Source of the DNA: Synechococcus sp. BIOS-E4-1
GTDB lineage: Bacteria; Cyanobacteriota; Cyanobacteriia; PCC-6307; Cyanobiaceae
DNA: 64,000 nt
Assembly (NCBI RefSeq): GCF_014279995.1
Contig: NZ_CP047935.1
Coordinates: forward strand, 2,997,494-3,061,493
Reading direction: 5' to 3'
The position numbers and the translations under genes were made by a program. The notes under the pieces are model-generated. The model was not told the DNA's origin. It made no database searches and was given only the letters and a program-made list of their open reading frames with translations. Positions 35,517 to 45,185 of this stretch are shown piece after piece (within the stretch, counting starts at the first letter, position 1; the number at the start of each line of letters is the position of its first letter).

Positions 35517-36722
35517 ATGGCGAAGCGTTCCCTGGCCAGCCTCTCCGGCGCCGACCTCAGCGGAAAACGTGTTCTCGTGCGGGTCGATTTCAATGTGCCC
35601 CTCAATGATGCCGGGGCCATCACCGATGACACCCGCATCCGTGCTGCGCTGCCCACCGTCAAGGACCTGATCGACAAAGGCGCCAAAGTGATTCTTTCCG
35701 CCCACTTCGGACGGCCCAAGGGGCAGGTGAATGACTCCATGCGTCTCACCCCCGTTGCCGCCCGTCTGAGCGAATTGCTGGGCAAGCCTGTCTCCAAGAC
35801 CGAAAGCTGCATCGGACCTGACGCCGAAGCCAAGGTCAATGCCATGGCCGATGGCGATGTGGTGCTGCTGGAGAACGTACGTTTCTTCGCGGAAGAGGAA
35901 AAGAATGAAGCCGGTTTCGCCGAAAAGCTTGCTGGACTTGCTGAGGTGTATGTGAACGACGCCTTCGGTGCCGCCCACCGCGCACATGCCTCCACCGAAG
36001 GCGTGACCAAATTCCTCAAGCCATCTGTTGCCGGCTTCCTGATGGAGAAGGAGCTGCAATACCTGCAGGGTGCCGTTGACGATCCCAAACGCCCCCTCGC
36101 TGCGATCGTAGGTGGCTCCAAGGTGAGCTCCAAGATCGGCGTGCTCGAAGCCCTGATCGACAAGTGCGACAAGGTGCTGATCGGAGGCGGCATGATCTTC
36201 ACCTTCTACAAGGCGCGCGGTCTCTCAGTGGGCAAGAGCCTGGTGGAAGAGGACAAGCTCGAGCTCGCTAAAGAGCTGGAGGCCAAAGCGAAGGCCAAGG
36301 GTGTTCAGTTGCTGCTGCCCACCGATGTGGTGCTGGCCGATAACTTCGCTCCCGATGCCAACAGCCAGATCGCTGATATCAACGCCATCCCTGACGGCTG
36401 GATGGGGCTGGACATCGGCCCTGACTCCATCAAGGTGTTCCAGGACGCACTCGCCGACTGCAAGACCGTGATCTGGAACGGCCCCATGGGCGTGTTCGAG
36501 TTCGACAAGTTCGCCGCCGGCACCAATGCCATCGCCACCACCCTGGCCGAGCTGAGCGGCAAGGGCTGCTGCACGATCATCGGCGGCGGCGACTCGGTTG
36601 CTGCCGTGGAGAAAGCCGGTCTTGCCGAGAAGATGTCGCACATCTCCACGGGCGGTGGTGCCAGCCTCGAACTGCTGGAAGGCAAGGTGCTTCCAGGCGT
36701 TTCCGCCCTCGACGCCGCCTGA
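35517..36722 (+). CDS. pgk: phosphoglycerate kinase
   Basis: The glycolytic and Calvin-cycle kinase, 401 residues. It has the N-terminal substrate motif [30 protein letters not shown], the ALVGG-like [13 protein letters not shown], and at the end [11 protein letters not shown] and [15 protein letters not shown]. Length and motifs are fully typical. In a photoautotroph it mainly works toward 1,3-bisphosphoglycerate in CO2 fixation. It stands alone on the plus strand. Confidence 0.97.
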   Translation: MAKRSLASLSGADLSGKRVLVRVDFNVPLNDAGAITDDTRIRAALPTVKDLIDKGAKVILSAHFGRPKGQVNDSMRLTPVAARLSELLGKPVSKTESCIGPDAEAKVNAMADGDVVLLENVRFFAEEEKNEAGFAEKLAGLAEVYVNDAFGAAHRAHASTEGVTKFLKPSVAGFLMEKELQYLQGAVDDPKRPLAAIVGGSKVSSKIGVLEALIDKCDKVLIGGGMIFTFYKARGLSVGKSLVEEDKLELAKELEAKAKAKGVQLLLPTDVVLADNFAPDANSQIADINAIPDGWMGLDIGPDSIKVFQDALADCKTVIWNGPMGVFEFDKFAAGTNAIATTLAELSGKGCCTIIGGGDSVAAVEKAGLAEKMSHISTGGGASLELLEGKVLPGVSALDAA

Positions 36723-36735
36723 GTAACAAGATCCG

Positions 36736-36774
36736 GGCAAGGGGAGGAGCGTCAGCTCCTCCCTCGGCCTTGCC
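36736..36774. terminator. hairpin between convergent pgk and a small secreted-protein gene
   Basis: A strong stem, GGAGGAGC / GCTCCTCC with a GTCA loop (36743-36762), is extended by GGCAAGG / CCTTGCC with a small bulge. It lies 13 bases after the pgk stop and also covers the stop of the opposite gene. It has no long T-run, so a rho-independent terminator is likely but not certain. Confidence 0.5.
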
Positions 36775-37147
36775 TCCGGAAATCGGGCAAAGGTGTGAGG
36801 CCCAAGCGGCGACGCTCGGCATTCACAACCTGGCGTCCCTGCTCCATCAGGCGCCTGCGAGCCTGCTTCTGTTGCTTCATGCAGGTCTTGCCCGCCTCAG
36901 GAGTTTGCGCACGCTCAAGGCAGCTCTTGCCCGACTTGAGCAGCGCAAGCCGTTGGTCGTAGCTGCGCAGTCCCCAGTTGCGGCGGGCCTGGAACAGCTG
37001 CATCTTCTGACTTTCCGTGAGTTTGGATTCCGTCATCCTTCGGCCTGGAGCCGCTTCCGCGACTCCGCCGGTCTGCTGCAGAGCAGCGGCTGTGAGTGCA
37101 ACGCAGGGAATCAGCAATGCTCGTCGCCAGCGATGGGTGAGCGCCAT
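36752..37147 (-). CDS. small secreted hypothetical protein
   Basis: About 131 residues from the preferred ATG at 37147 (MALTHRWRR). The N-terminus is a signal peptide with a hydrophobic core ending near GGVAEA. The mature part is basic and helical, rich in Gln, Arg and Lys, with two cysteines (SCLERA and KTCMKQQ) that could form a disulfide. I do not recognise a family. The frame is open further upstream, and ATG 37156 is an equally possible start. Confidence 0.6.
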   Translation of the reverse strand: MALTHRWRRALLIPCVALTAAALQQTGGVAEAAPGRRMTESKLTESQKMQLFQARRNWGLRSYDQRLALLKSGKSCLERAQTPEAGKTCMKQQKQARRRLMEQGRQVVNAERRRLGLTPLPDFRRQGRGRS

Positions 37148-37222
37148 GAAGACCATCAACAGTGAACAGGCCCAGGTTGCTGGGAGTGCCGGGCCAGGAT
37201 CTGACTCAGATGGCCTCGAACC

Positions 37223-38140
37223 ATGACTGGATGTGATCTCACGCCACAAACCCGACTGGCTTGTATTGGCCTCGGGGCTCTGGGGTTACCGATGGCGGTG
37301 AATCTCCAGGCAGCTGGCTACCCACTGCAGGTTCACACCCGCAGTCGCCTGGCGGAGTCCGACCCTGGCCTGAACGGAGCCTTTGCCGCAGAAAGTCCTG
37401 TCGAAGTGGTGCGTCGCTGCCGGGGTCTGCTGCTTTGCGTCAGCGACGATGCAGCTGTGCAGACCGTGCTCTGGGGAGATCAGGGCGCAGTGCCTGCACT
37501 TGAGCCGGGCAGCCTCGTGATCGACTGCTCCACCATCAGTCCCTCCACCTCCAGGGCCATGGCTCAACGTCTCGCCGAACGAGACATTGCCTACATTGAT
37601 GCTCCTGTGACCGGCGGCACCGAGGGCGCAAAGGCCGGCACCCTCACAGTGCTCTGCGGTGGAGAAACTTCAGCAGTGGAGAGAGCACGACCAGTGCTGG
37701 AGGTGATCGGCGGCTCAATCCACCATTTCGGTGACGTGGGCAGTGGACAGCAGGTCAAAGCAATCAACCAGGTGCTGGTGGCCGGTAGTTATGCCGCAGT
37801 GGCGGAGGCCATCGCCCTCGGAGAGCACCTGCAGCTGCCGATGGAGCAGGTGGTGGATGCGCTGTGCCAGGGGGCTGCCGGCTCCTGGGCCCTGCAACAT
37901 CGGTCACAGACCATGCTCAATGACGATTACCCACTCGGCTTCAAGCTGGCCCTGCACCACAAGGATCTCGGGATTGCACTCGATGCGGCGTTACAGACGG
38001 GCCTGAAGCTGCCGATCACCGAGGCCGTGCACAACCAGGAGCAGGCCCTGATGGACGCTGGGCTCGGGAATGTCGATGTGTCTGCTCTGCGCCGAAGTCT
38101 TCCTGCGAACCCCCACCGATCTCGGCACATCAGGGATTGA
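37223..38140 (+). CDS. NAD(P)-dependent beta-hydroxyacid dehydrogenase (3-hydroxyisobutyrate dehydrogenase-like)
   Basis: A 305-residue oxidoreductase of the 6-phosphogluconate/3-hydroxyisobutyrate dehydrogenase superfamily. The Rossmann start is CIGLGALGLPMAVNL, the substrate loop DAPVTGGTEGAKAGTLTV, and the catalytic lysine lies in GSGQQVKAINQVLV. It may be a glyoxylate/succinic-semialdehyde reductase or tartronate-semialdehyde reductase (GarR/GlxR); these cannot be separated by eye. Its last 11 bases overlap the convergent hypothetical gene. Confidence 0.87.
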   Translation: MTGCDLTPQTRLACIGLGALGLPMAVNLQAAGYPLQVHTRSRLAESDPGLNGAFAAESPVEVVRRCRGLLLCVSDDAAVQTVLWGDQGAVPALEPGSLVIDCSTISPSTSRAMAQRLAERDIAYIDAPVTGGTEGAKAGTLTVLCGGETSAVERARPVLEVIGGSIHHFGDVGSGQQVKAINQVLVAGSYAAVAEAIALGEHLQLPMEQVVDALCQGAAGSWALQHRSQTMLNDDYPLGFKLALHHKDLGIALDAALQTGLKLPITEAVHNQEQALMDAGLGNVDVSALRRSLPANPHRSRHIRD

Positions 38141-38879
38141 GCTTGGTCTGATCGTCAACCACCTGCACACGCTTGCTCACCGTGATCACCCCATCGGGGT
38201 GCACCAACAGGGCCGCCCAGGTCTGAATCCCTGGCTGAAAGGGAGCCTGCACCGACTTGAACAACCCGCCACCGCCAAGCGGTTCCAACTGAACATCCGG
38301 GCTCTGTTGCGCCATCACTTGCTGAGGGGTCACCGCGATGAGCCCTCCGGCGAGCATTGCTTTGCCCAGCGGTTGATCCACCACCACATCCACGTCGTAA
38401 CGACTGCCGGTGAGCACTTTGTCGGGGATCAGCAGCGAGATCGGCAACGCCTTGCGGGCACTGGTGAGCACCGATTGATCGCTGAGAACCTCCTGAGCGG
38501 TGATCAATCCTCCATCCGTGGAGAAGGCAACCCGCTGGTTGGCTTTGAAGGAGTAGCTGAGACCATCCTGCTGACGGGTGCCGCTTACTGCCAGCTTCAC
38601 GGTGGATCGGCCATCGTCGAGAGGCTGGCCTGGCCGGACGGACCAGCGGGTTTCAGGGAAACGCGTGCTGAAGCGACGAAAGCGCTCAATCAGGGTCGTT
38701 GCCTGGTCGGGCGCCATCAAGGCGGACAGGGCCTGAACACGGTCCTCTGCATTGAGGGCAAGCTGCAACCGGGCACTGAGATCAGCTGCACCCCCGCTGG
38801 CCGCCAGTGCCGGCATCGTGCTGATCAGCGCCGCACTCGAGAGCACAGTCGCCAAAGAGGCTCGCAGGAGCGGAACCAT
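38130..38879 (-). CDS. secreted hypothetical protein
   Basis: A 249-residue protein with a clear signal peptide ending in MPALA. I do not recognise the family. The mature part begins helical (LSARLQLALNAEDRVQALSALM), followed by mixed beta-rich sequence with STVKLAVSGTRQQ and YDVDVVVDQPLGKAMLAGGLIAV, and ends in hydrophilic sequence. It is probably periplasmic or membrane-associated. It is convergent with the dehydrogenase gene and divergent from murG, with about 50 bases between the starts. Confidence 0.7.
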   Translation of the reverse strand: MVPLLRASLATVLSSAALISTMPALAASGGAADLSARLQLALNAEDRVQALSALMAPDQATTLIERFRRFSTRFPETRWSVRPGQPLDDGRSTVKLAVSGTRQQDGLSYSFKANQRVAFSTDGGLITAQEVLSDQSVLTSARKALPISLLIPDKVLTGSRYDVDVVVDQPLGKAMLAGGLIAVTPQQVMAQQSPDVQLEPLGGGGLFKSVQAPFQPGIQTWAALLVHPDGVITVSKRVQVVDDQTKLNP

Positions 38880-38933
38880 GAATCAGCCTCAGCAGTCGAA
38901 CTAAGTTAGGCCGCGTTTTCGTGGTCCGCTCCC

Positions 38934-40010
38934 ATGCCCCGGCTTCTCATCGCCGCCAGTGGCACCGGTGGCCATCTGTTTCCGGCGCTGTCGGTTGCCG
39001 AAGCGCTCCCTCCGGACTGGAGCGTGCGCTGGCTTGGCGTTCCAGATCGCCTGGAAACGACACTGGTGCCTGCGCAGTACAACCTGGTGACGGTGAAAGC
39101 CGGCGGGCTGCAGGGCCGAGGCCTGCGCAAACTCATCCAGTTGCTGCGGCTTCTGGGGGCCAGCCGCGATGTGCGCCGACTGATCCGCAGGGAACGGATC
39201 GATGCGGTGTTCACCACAGGTGGTTACATCGCTGCACCGGCAATCCTTGGAGCCCGGTGGTGCGGTGTTCCAGTTGTGCTGCACGAATCCAACGCCATTC
39301 CAGGTCGGGTCACCAGGCTGCTGGGGCGCTTCTGCACCCGCGTGGCCATCGGTCTTCAAGCAGCAGCAAGTCGCATCCCAGGATGTCTGGCCGTGGTCAC
39401 GGGCACACCGGTGAGGGAGACATTTCTGCAACCCCAGCCACTGCCGACCTGGGTCCCGAGAGGTGAAGGCCCCTTGCTCGTGGTGATGGGAGGCAGCCAG
39501 GGGGCTCTGGGCCTCAACCGGATGGTGCGGGTGCTGCTTCCGGAGCTGCTCAGCCACGGCTGCCGGGTGGTGCATCTGACCGGCAGCAACGACCCGGATG
39601 TGAACAGCATTGAGCACGCCGCCCTGGTGGAGCGACCCTTCAGCGGCGACATCCCCGGACTGCTGCAACACGCTGATCTGGCGATCAGCAGAGCAGGAGC
39701 AGGCAGCCTCAGCGAACTGGCCGTATGCGGGACGCCCTCCGTGCTGGTGCCATTCCCGCAGGCAGCAGATCAGCATCAGGACGCGAATGCAGCCTGTGCC
39801 GCAGCCCTTGGCGCCGCTGTGATCGTGCACCAGCACGACCCGAACCATCCTGCCCTGCGCGAAACGCTCTGGCGTCTGCTGGGCCCCAGGCTTCAAGGCA
39901 ATGGAGCGACTGAGCCCCCCCTGCTGACAATGAAACAAGCCATGCAGCAGCTGGCTGTGCGCGATGCCGATCAGCAACTCGCGACGCTGTTGCAATCACT
40001 GGTGCCGTGA
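38934..40010 (+). CDS. murG: UDP-N-acetylglucosamine--N-acetylmuramyl-pentapeptide transferase
   Basis: The GT-B glycosyltransferase (358 residues) that makes lipid II in peptidoglycan synthesis at the inner face of the membrane. Seen are the N-terminal [42 protein letters not shown], and the C-terminal donor site [28 protein letters not shown] and [15 protein letters not shown]. Length and order are typical. It ends ten bases before the stop of the convergent aminotransferase gene. Confidence 0.95.
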   Translation: MPRLLIAASGTGGHLFPALSVAEALPPDWSVRWLGVPDRLETTLVPAQYNLVTVKAGGLQGRGLRKLIQLLRLLGASRDVRRLIRRERIDAVFTTGGYIAAPAILGARWCGVPVVLHESNAIPGRVTRLLGRFCTRVAIGLQAAASRIPGCLAVVTGTPVRETFLQPQPLPTWVPRGEGPLLVVMGGSQGALGLNRMVRVLLPELLSHGCRVVHLTGSNDPDVNSIEHAALVERPFSGDIPGLLQHADLAISRAGAGSLSELAVCGTPSVLVPFPQAADQHQDANAACAAALGAAVIVHQHDPNHPALRETLWRLLGPRLQGNGATEPPLLTMKQAMQQLAVRDADQQLATLLQSLVP

Positions 40011-40019
40011 TGGAACGCG

Positions 40020-41132
40020 TCAGCGCAGTTCCTGCTTCAGGGCTCTGAGGATCCGTAGGTTGCCGCGGCGATCCTGCAAACCAATTCTCAGCCAGTCTTC
40101 CCCCAGGCCCGTGAACGAGCGGCAGTCGCGCAGAAGCACACCCCGTTGTGCCACACGCTCGCGCACTCCCAGCAGGGAGTCGACGCCATGAAGCAGCAAA
40201 TAGTTGGCGCTTGACGGCATTGGCAACACACCAGGCAGATGGGTCAGCTGGTGGTGAAACCAGGTCCCCTCCTGCGCCACCCAAACCTGCACTCGCCGCA
40301 ACCAACGCTCCAGGCCGGATTGATCAGCCATCACAGACCGACCGGCAGCGAGCGCCAGACCATTCACAGGCCAGGGATCACGCCATTGCTGCCACCGTTT
40401 CAGGCGTTCTGGTGAAGCCACGGCATAGCCCAGGCGCAGGCCTGCAATCGCCAACAACTTGGTGAGACTGCGAATGACCACGAGATTGGGATGGGTCTCC
40501 ACCAGAGGCAGCAGAGACTGCGCTTCTCCTGATGGCACGAGAGGCAGGAAGGCTTCATCACAGATCACCAATGCGTAGTGCTGCAGCAGCGGCTCCAGCG
40601 ACTCGCGACTCCAGAGCTGACCCGTGGGGTTGTGGGGATTGGTAATCCAAAGCACCTGGCAGCTCGGATCAGGTGCTGGCTGAGAGGGCCATGGCTGTGG
40701 CCGGTTTGCCGACCAGCTCAGGCTGAGAGGCATGCTGCGCGCAGCTCCATTCCAGCAAGCCAACGCTCGGCGATAGTCCGCAAAGCCAGGTTCCGGAAGG
40801 CCACTCACACCACATGCGGCCGCATCCCGTGCCGCCCAGGTGAACAGTTCGGCCGCACCATTACCGGGCAGCACGGCCTCAGGCTCGAGACCATGCCAAC
40901 TCGCAATCACCTGGCGAAGTTCTTGCTGCTCGCGGTCGGGATAGTTGCGCAGTGCACTGCCCCTGATCGCTCGCTTCAGGGCACGCCGCAGAACCCTTGG
41001 TGGACGGAAGGGCACCAGCGAAGCACTGGCATCCAGAAGCTGCGACGGCTTCAAGCCGAGGCGAAGGGCCTCCTGGGCAAGATTGCCTCCATGCGGTGGA
41101 AGGCCGCTGCTCAAGATCACCGCAGGCGACAC
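40020..41132 (-). CDS. PLP-dependent aminotransferase (CobC/CobD- or HisC-like)
   Basis: A fold-type I PLP enzyme of 370 residues. It starts with HGGNLAQEA, a feature of the CobC/CobD threonine-phosphate decarboxylase group, and has LPGNGAAEL, TNPHNPTG (about 164-171), ICDEAF and the PLP lysine Lys225 in RSLTKLLAIAGLRLGY. The likely role is formation of aminopropanol phosphate for cobalamin, but no other cob genes are here, so a general histidinol-phosphate-aminotransferase-like role is possible. It is divergent from the pentapeptide-repeat gene. Confidence 0.8.
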   Translation of the reverse strand: MSPAVILSSGLPPHGGNLAQEALRLGLKPSQLLDASASLVPFRPPRVLRRALKRAIRGSALRNYPDREQQELRQVIASWHGLEPEAVLPGNGAAELFTWAARDAAACGVSGLPEPGFADYRRALACWNGAARSMPLSLSWSANRPQPWPSQPAPDPSCQVLWITNPHNPTGQLWSRESLEPLLQHYALVICDEAFLPLVPSGEAQSLLPLVETHPNLVVIRSLTKLLAIAGLRLGYAVASPERLKRWQQWRDPWPVNGLALAAGRSVMADQSGLERWLRRVQVWVAQEGTWFHHQLTHLPGVLPMPSSANYLLLHGVDSLLGVRERVAQRGVLLRDCRSFTGLGEDWLRIGLQDRRGNLRILRALKQELR

Positions 41133-41209
41133 GCAACATCATCCTGCCCAGTCACTCTCGACGTCGGCATCAGAGACCGATACAACCAGACGGTTCAGAG
41201 CCGCCACCC

Positions 41210-42046
41210 ATGAACGACTCCGAATGCAGCCTGATCAGGATCCAACAGCTCTCTGGAGTGATGATGCTGAGCGCTCTGCTGAGCATGGCCGGCACGCAGG
41301 CCAAGGCCAGTGATGAGCTGATTCAGGTTCTGCAGGAACGCAGCTGCAGGGGCTGCCGACTGGCTGATGCCGATCTAGTCCACGCTGACCTTCGTGATGC
41401 TGACCTCAGCGACGCCAAGCTGATGCGAGCCAATCTGGGCCAGGCGCAGCTGGATGGAGCCGACCTCAGCGGTGCCGATCTCAGCTTCACCAGCCTGCGC
41501 GGCGCCTCGCTGCGAGGGGCCAACCTCACAGGAACTCTTCTGTACGGAACGGATCTGCGCGACGCGGACCTCACCGGTGCTCAGCTGAACCCCAATGCCC
41601 TGGATGAGGCTCACTGGCAGGGGGCCAGTGGCATCTCTGCTGGCATCCGCAGCCATGCCGCTCTGCACAACGCAGGCGTGGAGGCTTTCCAGGCGGGCCG
41701 GTGGTCAGCGGCGGAGCAGCTGTTCAGTGATGCGATCAGCAGGCAACCTGGGCAACCCCTGAGCTGGGTGGCCCGGGGCATCTGCCGTGGCGAGCAAGCC
41801 AAAGATGATGTTGCTGCGGCCGATTTCCGCTATGCCGCAGTGATTTATGAGAAAGAAGGTCAAGCCACCTGGGCGATGCAACTGCGCAAAGCAGCCGAAT
41901 CAATCCAAGGTCGGCGCTTGAAGGAGCAATCACCAAATGAAGGCAACGGTCTTGGAATTCAGCTGCTGAGCAACACGATTGCAGGCTTACGAATGCTCGC
42001 GCCAATCGCAGCAAAAGCACTCATTCCAATGGGACTGGGGTTTTAA
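41210..42046 (+). CDS. secreted pentapeptide-repeat protein with TPR-like C-terminus
   Basis: The product is about 278 residues (ATG 41210). After a signal-like hydrophobic start (MMLSALLSMAGTQAKA), residues about 45-130 are A(D/N)Lxx pentapeptide repeats (ADADLVHADLRDADLSDAKL), which form a right-handed beta-helix. The following part (HNAGVEAFQAGRWSAAEQLF, QPGQPLSWVARGIC) looks like a tetratricopeptide pair. Its function is unknown; such proteins often act in protein contacts. The last part of the gene is noticeably more AT-rich than its start and belongs to an AT-rich tract running into pilQ. Confidence 0.8.
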   Translation: MNDSECSLIRIQQLSGVMMLSALLSMAGTQAKASDELIQVLQERSCRGCRLADADLVHADLRDADLSDAKLMRANLGQAQLDGADLSGADLSFTSLRGASLRGANLTGTLLYGTDLRDADLTGAQLNPNALDEAHWQGASGISAGIRSHAALHNAGVEAFQAGRWSAAEQLFSDAISRQPGQPLSWVARGICRGEQAKDDVAAADFRYAAVIYEKEGQATWAMQLRKAAESIQGRRLKEQSPNEGNGLGIQLLSNTIAGLRMLAPIAAKALIPMGLGF

Positions 42047-42103
42047 ATTCAAAGCCCAAAATCCTTTAAGCCTCAAAAGCAAAAAACTAAATATCAGCCA
42101 AAT

Positions 42104-44320
42104 TCAATTCATCATGCGTCGAGCAGCCGGAAGATCAGGCCGATATCCATACCCATAGTTACCACCTTGCTCATCATCAACAATCCGTGGGGTCACGAGG
42201 ATCACCAACTCTCTCTTGGCCCTATCCCCGGTGGTTGACCTGAAAAACTGGCCGATCAAGGGAATATCGCCAAGAATGGGCCATTTACTCACAACCCTTG
42301 AGTCAGCATCCGAAATAACGCCTGTCAATATCAACGTTTGACCATCCCTCACCCTCAGGGATCCAGTATCTAATCTCCGAACACTGAGAACGCTAATAGG
42401 GCCACAGCCTTCAACATTTTGAGAGCGCGTTACCGCAGACAACGAAGGAGAAAGAGTAAAGCTGACAAAACCATTGTCATCAATTTTCGAAACTCTTGCC
42501 CCGAAGGTCAGTCCTGCTGTTTGAAATTCTGGCTGACATGTATTAGCAGCACCATTTTGACCAGCTTGTACGTTGTAATCCACAATTTCTTGCGTTCCGA
42601 CAGTCACAAACGACTCGTTGGCCCGCTCGCGGCCAATCGTGCCGCTAGACAATGCCGATTCTGGATCAGAGACACTGGCAGATGACCCTCCCTGCAACTC
42701 CTCTGGAGATTCAGAAAGAAGCAGAGTGGGAGAGGCAAGTGTTTTTGCACTATTGGACTCAATCTTGGCCCTCAGGAAGTCTAAAAATCCATCGGTGAAT
42801 TTGGCTTGATCTGAATCCGGAAAAGACAAGCCAGGGTTAACTCGCGCTGGCGCGAGAGGCTCCACCACCTGCTGCTCTTCATCAGAATATTGTGGCTTTG
42901 CACTTTCAGCTTCGCCCGCGATGATGTTGAAATTTTCTGAATTCGGCGGAAGCTTTGAACCAAACGCTCCGAGCAACTCTCCGCGATCACTGACAATAAA
43001 ATTATACCCATTTCTAAACGCAAAACTATTAGAAATAGAGGTCTCATTGTCGAGATTAATATCCAAAATCTTCACTGACAGAGCCACCTGCCTCTGGCGA
43101 AGATCAATTTGCTTCAGATAATTTTCAGCCACTTGAATCAGGCCTGAATCACCCACAAGCGTCAGGGTCTGCAACCTTGAATCGGTTGTAACCACAAGCC
43201 CGCGCAAAGGCCCAACAGAAGCACCAAACGACTCAGTGGCTTTCAATTCGGACTTCTCTTGAGAGGTTGTATTGCTGATTTCAGATGTGCCTTGCGAAGC
43301 AGGCTCTCCAGTCGTCACCTTAATCGTGTTCGTGAAATTGACTGTTGCCCCAAGGTTCCCCAGATATTCAGCTCCTGCATTCGCTCTGACCTGATTCAGC
43401 CGAATCACTTTTGACACTTGAGGGCCAAATGTCTTCGATGAAACTGATGTTCCCACAAGCAACATACGTCCATCGAGCTTGCCTTGAAGGCCCGAGGCAA
43501 GCAAGATCCCGTTCAACGCTCTTGAATAGGATTCATTCACAAATGCCATCGACACATCACGGCCACTGGGATTCGCTGAATCAGCTCCGGAGTTGTCGCT
43601 GTCTTGATCGACAGCAGCATCATCTCCAACGAAAACAAAGCCGTACCCCCCTAATCGAGCCAGTGCCATCAGTGCATCCTTGGCCGGCGCATTGTTCAGT
43701 GTGAGTGTCACGGGTGGGCCACTGACATTCACGTAGCTGCGGTTCTGCAACACCATGGTCCCCACTGCCATATCCCCCAACGGTGGTGCCACGGCCCGAG
43801 GTCGTAATGGGGGTGCGTAGCTCGCCTGGGGCACCGACCCTGGCGTATTGAGATCCAGGAGACCTGTCTGCAGAGACGGGGCCACCCTCAACCCCGGAAA
43901 CATGAGAATGAGGTTGCGCCCATCAGCGCTGACAACCGGCTCCTGCAGGGTCTGTCCTGGTTCGGGGACCACCTCCAAGCGGTAGGCACTGCCAGATCCA
44001 CTGATGGCCACCCGCTGCAGGCCTGCGACGGAATCAGAGAGCTGTTGACGGCCATTGAGAATTCCAGGTGTCCCCTTGGTCTGCAAACTGCCCTGCCAAA
44101 CCCGGCCGTTGAGCCGTTGCTTCAGCAACGGCTGCGGTCCTACCCCTTGGATCACCACCTCCACGCCACCCTCTCCACTCTGAACACGCAAGGACATGGC
44201 CCCCTGAGCCAGTGCCGCGCGGGACCCGGATCCCATCAGTGATTCCAACAGGCCCAGATCGACAAGGCTGAGGCCAGCGACCAGCAACAGTGCGCTCAGG
44301 CGAGAAGGGGTGAAAGTCAT
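42104..44320 (-). CDS. pilQ: type IV pilus secretin PilQ
   Basis: The outer-membrane secretin (738 residues) through which the type IV pilus passes; it is usual for motility and DNA uptake. After a signal peptide (ends near AALAQ) comes an AMIN-like domain, then a short N-domain (NAPAKDALMALARLGG), and the C-terminal secretin core: LRVRDGQTLILTGVI, followed by KWPILGDIPLIGQFFRS and ELVILVTPRIV. It ends the pilM-pilN-pilO-pilQ run. Base composition is odd: roughly 43,700-44,320 is GC-rich, while most of 42,100-43,650 is clearly AT-rich. Confidence 0.92.
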   Translation of the reverse strand: MTFTPSRLSALLLVAGLSLVDLGLLESLMGSGSRAALAQGAMSLRVQSGEGGVEVVIQGVGPQPLLKQRLNGRVWQGSLQTKGTPGILNGRQQLSDSVAGLQRVAISGSGSAYRLEVVPEPGQTLQEPVVSADGRNLILMFPGLRVAPSLQTGLLDLNTPGSVPQASYAPPLRPRAVAPPLGDMAVGTMVLQNRSYVNVSGPPVTLTLNNAPAKDALMALARLGGYGFVFVGDDAAVDQDSDNSGADSANPSGRDVSMAFVNESYSRALNGILLASGLQGKLDGRMLLVGTSVSSKTFGPQVSKVIRLNQVRANAGAEYLGNLGATVNFTNTIKVTTGEPASQGTSEISNTTSQEKSELKATESFGASVGPLRGLVVTTDSRLQTLTLVGDSGLIQVAENYLKQIDLRQRQVALSVKILDINLDNETSISNSFAFRNGYNFIVSDRGELLGAFGSKLPPNSENFNIIAGEAESAKPQYSDEEQQVVEPLAPARVNPGLSFPDSDQAKFTDGFLDFLRAKIESNSAKTLASPTLLLSESPEELQGGSSASVSDPESALSSGTIGRERANESFVTVGTQEIVDYNVQAGQNGAANTCQPEFQTAGLTFGARVSKIDDNGFVSFTLSPSLSAVTRSQNVEGCGPISVLSVRRLDTGSLRVRDGQTLILTGVISDADSRVVSKWPILGDIPLIGQFFRSTTGDRAKRELVILVTPRIVDDEQGGNYGYGYRPDLPAARRMMN

Positions 44321-44408
44321 ACCCTGGCCTGGACGCCACAGACATGGGCGGATGGTATCGATCGGAACCAGCCGGGGCCAGCCCTGATCTCAAAGTGACT
44401 GGCTCAAT

Positions 44409-45185
44409 TCAAGAAGGAGCTTGGGAAGGGGGCGGGGGATTCCCTTCAGGCTTCCCCGAGTCCTCACTGGGGCCGCCAGCACCATTGACAGTCTTGGGGG
44501 ACTGATCAAAGAAGGTCAGCCTCAACTTCAATCGAGTGCGAGGTGGACCGCTGATCACTGGCTGATCCTCACCTTTGTCAGGGGCTTCGAGAGCGGTGAG
44601 CTCGAGATCACTCGGCTGCACTAGAAGCTCAAGCAACTCCATCCGCCTCAGGAACTGCAGCAATCCCTGATAAGGACCCTCCACCTGCAGCAGCACCACG
44701 CTTTTCTCGTATCCAAGAGCCTGGAGGGGATCATTGCTCGCTGCGGCACTGTCACCACTCTTGCTCTGTTGATCCTGGTTGCCACTGGAGTTCGAGGCCT
44801 CCACTGAACTCACAGGAACAGGTTCATACCGGTTGATCAACACTCCGCTGGCGGCGGAAATACGGCTCAGCTGCGCCAGAAAGGTCTGAATCTGACCACG
44901 GCCTGCCACCAGGTCCACCAGCAGAGCCTGCTGCTGCCTCACCTCACCCAGGGTGTTGTCGCTCTGCTTGAGCTGAGCCTGCAGAAGAGGAAGAGTGTCT
45001 CGCTTGCTTTCGAGCTCCGCCATCCGCTGGCTTTGCTGATCAAGCCTGTCCAGGACTGGCAAGCCAAACGCGACGAACACACCACCAGCAAGAACCAGAC
45101 CCAGCAAAGCAGGAACGGCCACCAACAGGCGTTCCCTGGTGATTTGATGCCGCCAGGCAGGGCGATCTGGGCTGAGATTGGTCAA
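44409..45185 (-). CDS. pilO: type IV pilus assembly protein PilO
   Basis: A 258-residue bitopic inner-membrane protein. One transmembrane helix (VAVPALLGLVLAGGVFVAFGLPV) is followed by a coiled-coil stretch (RLDQQSQRMAELESKRDTL) and a ferredoxin-like domain, typical for PilO. It ends with a Pro-rich tail. It binds PilN to form the alignment subcomplex. It overlaps pilN by four bases; 88 bases separate it from pilQ. The assignment rests on topology and place in the cluster, as PilO sequences diverge strongly. Confidence 0.82.
   Translation of the reverse strand: MTNLSPDRPAWRHQITRERLLVAVPALLGLVLAGGVFVAFGLPVLDRLDQQSQRMAELESKRDTLPLLQAQLKQSDNTLGEVRQQQALLVDLVAGRGQIQTFLAQLSRISAASGVLINRYEPVPVSSVEASNSSGNQDQQSKSGDSAAASNDPLQALGYEKSVVLLQVEGPYQGLLQFLRRMELLELLVQPSDLELTALEAPDKGEDQPVISGPPRTRLKLRLTFFDQSPKTVNGAGGPSEDSGKPEGNPPPPSQAPS

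Noticed and set aside
36752..37249. Longer N-terminus for the small secreted protein
   Set aside because: The extra residues come before a good signal peptide and have no clear start, so the inner Met is preferred.
38901..39995. 364-codon minus-strand frame opposite murG
   Set aside because: MurG motifs on the plus strand are complete; the reverse frame is His/Gln-rich shadow sequence.
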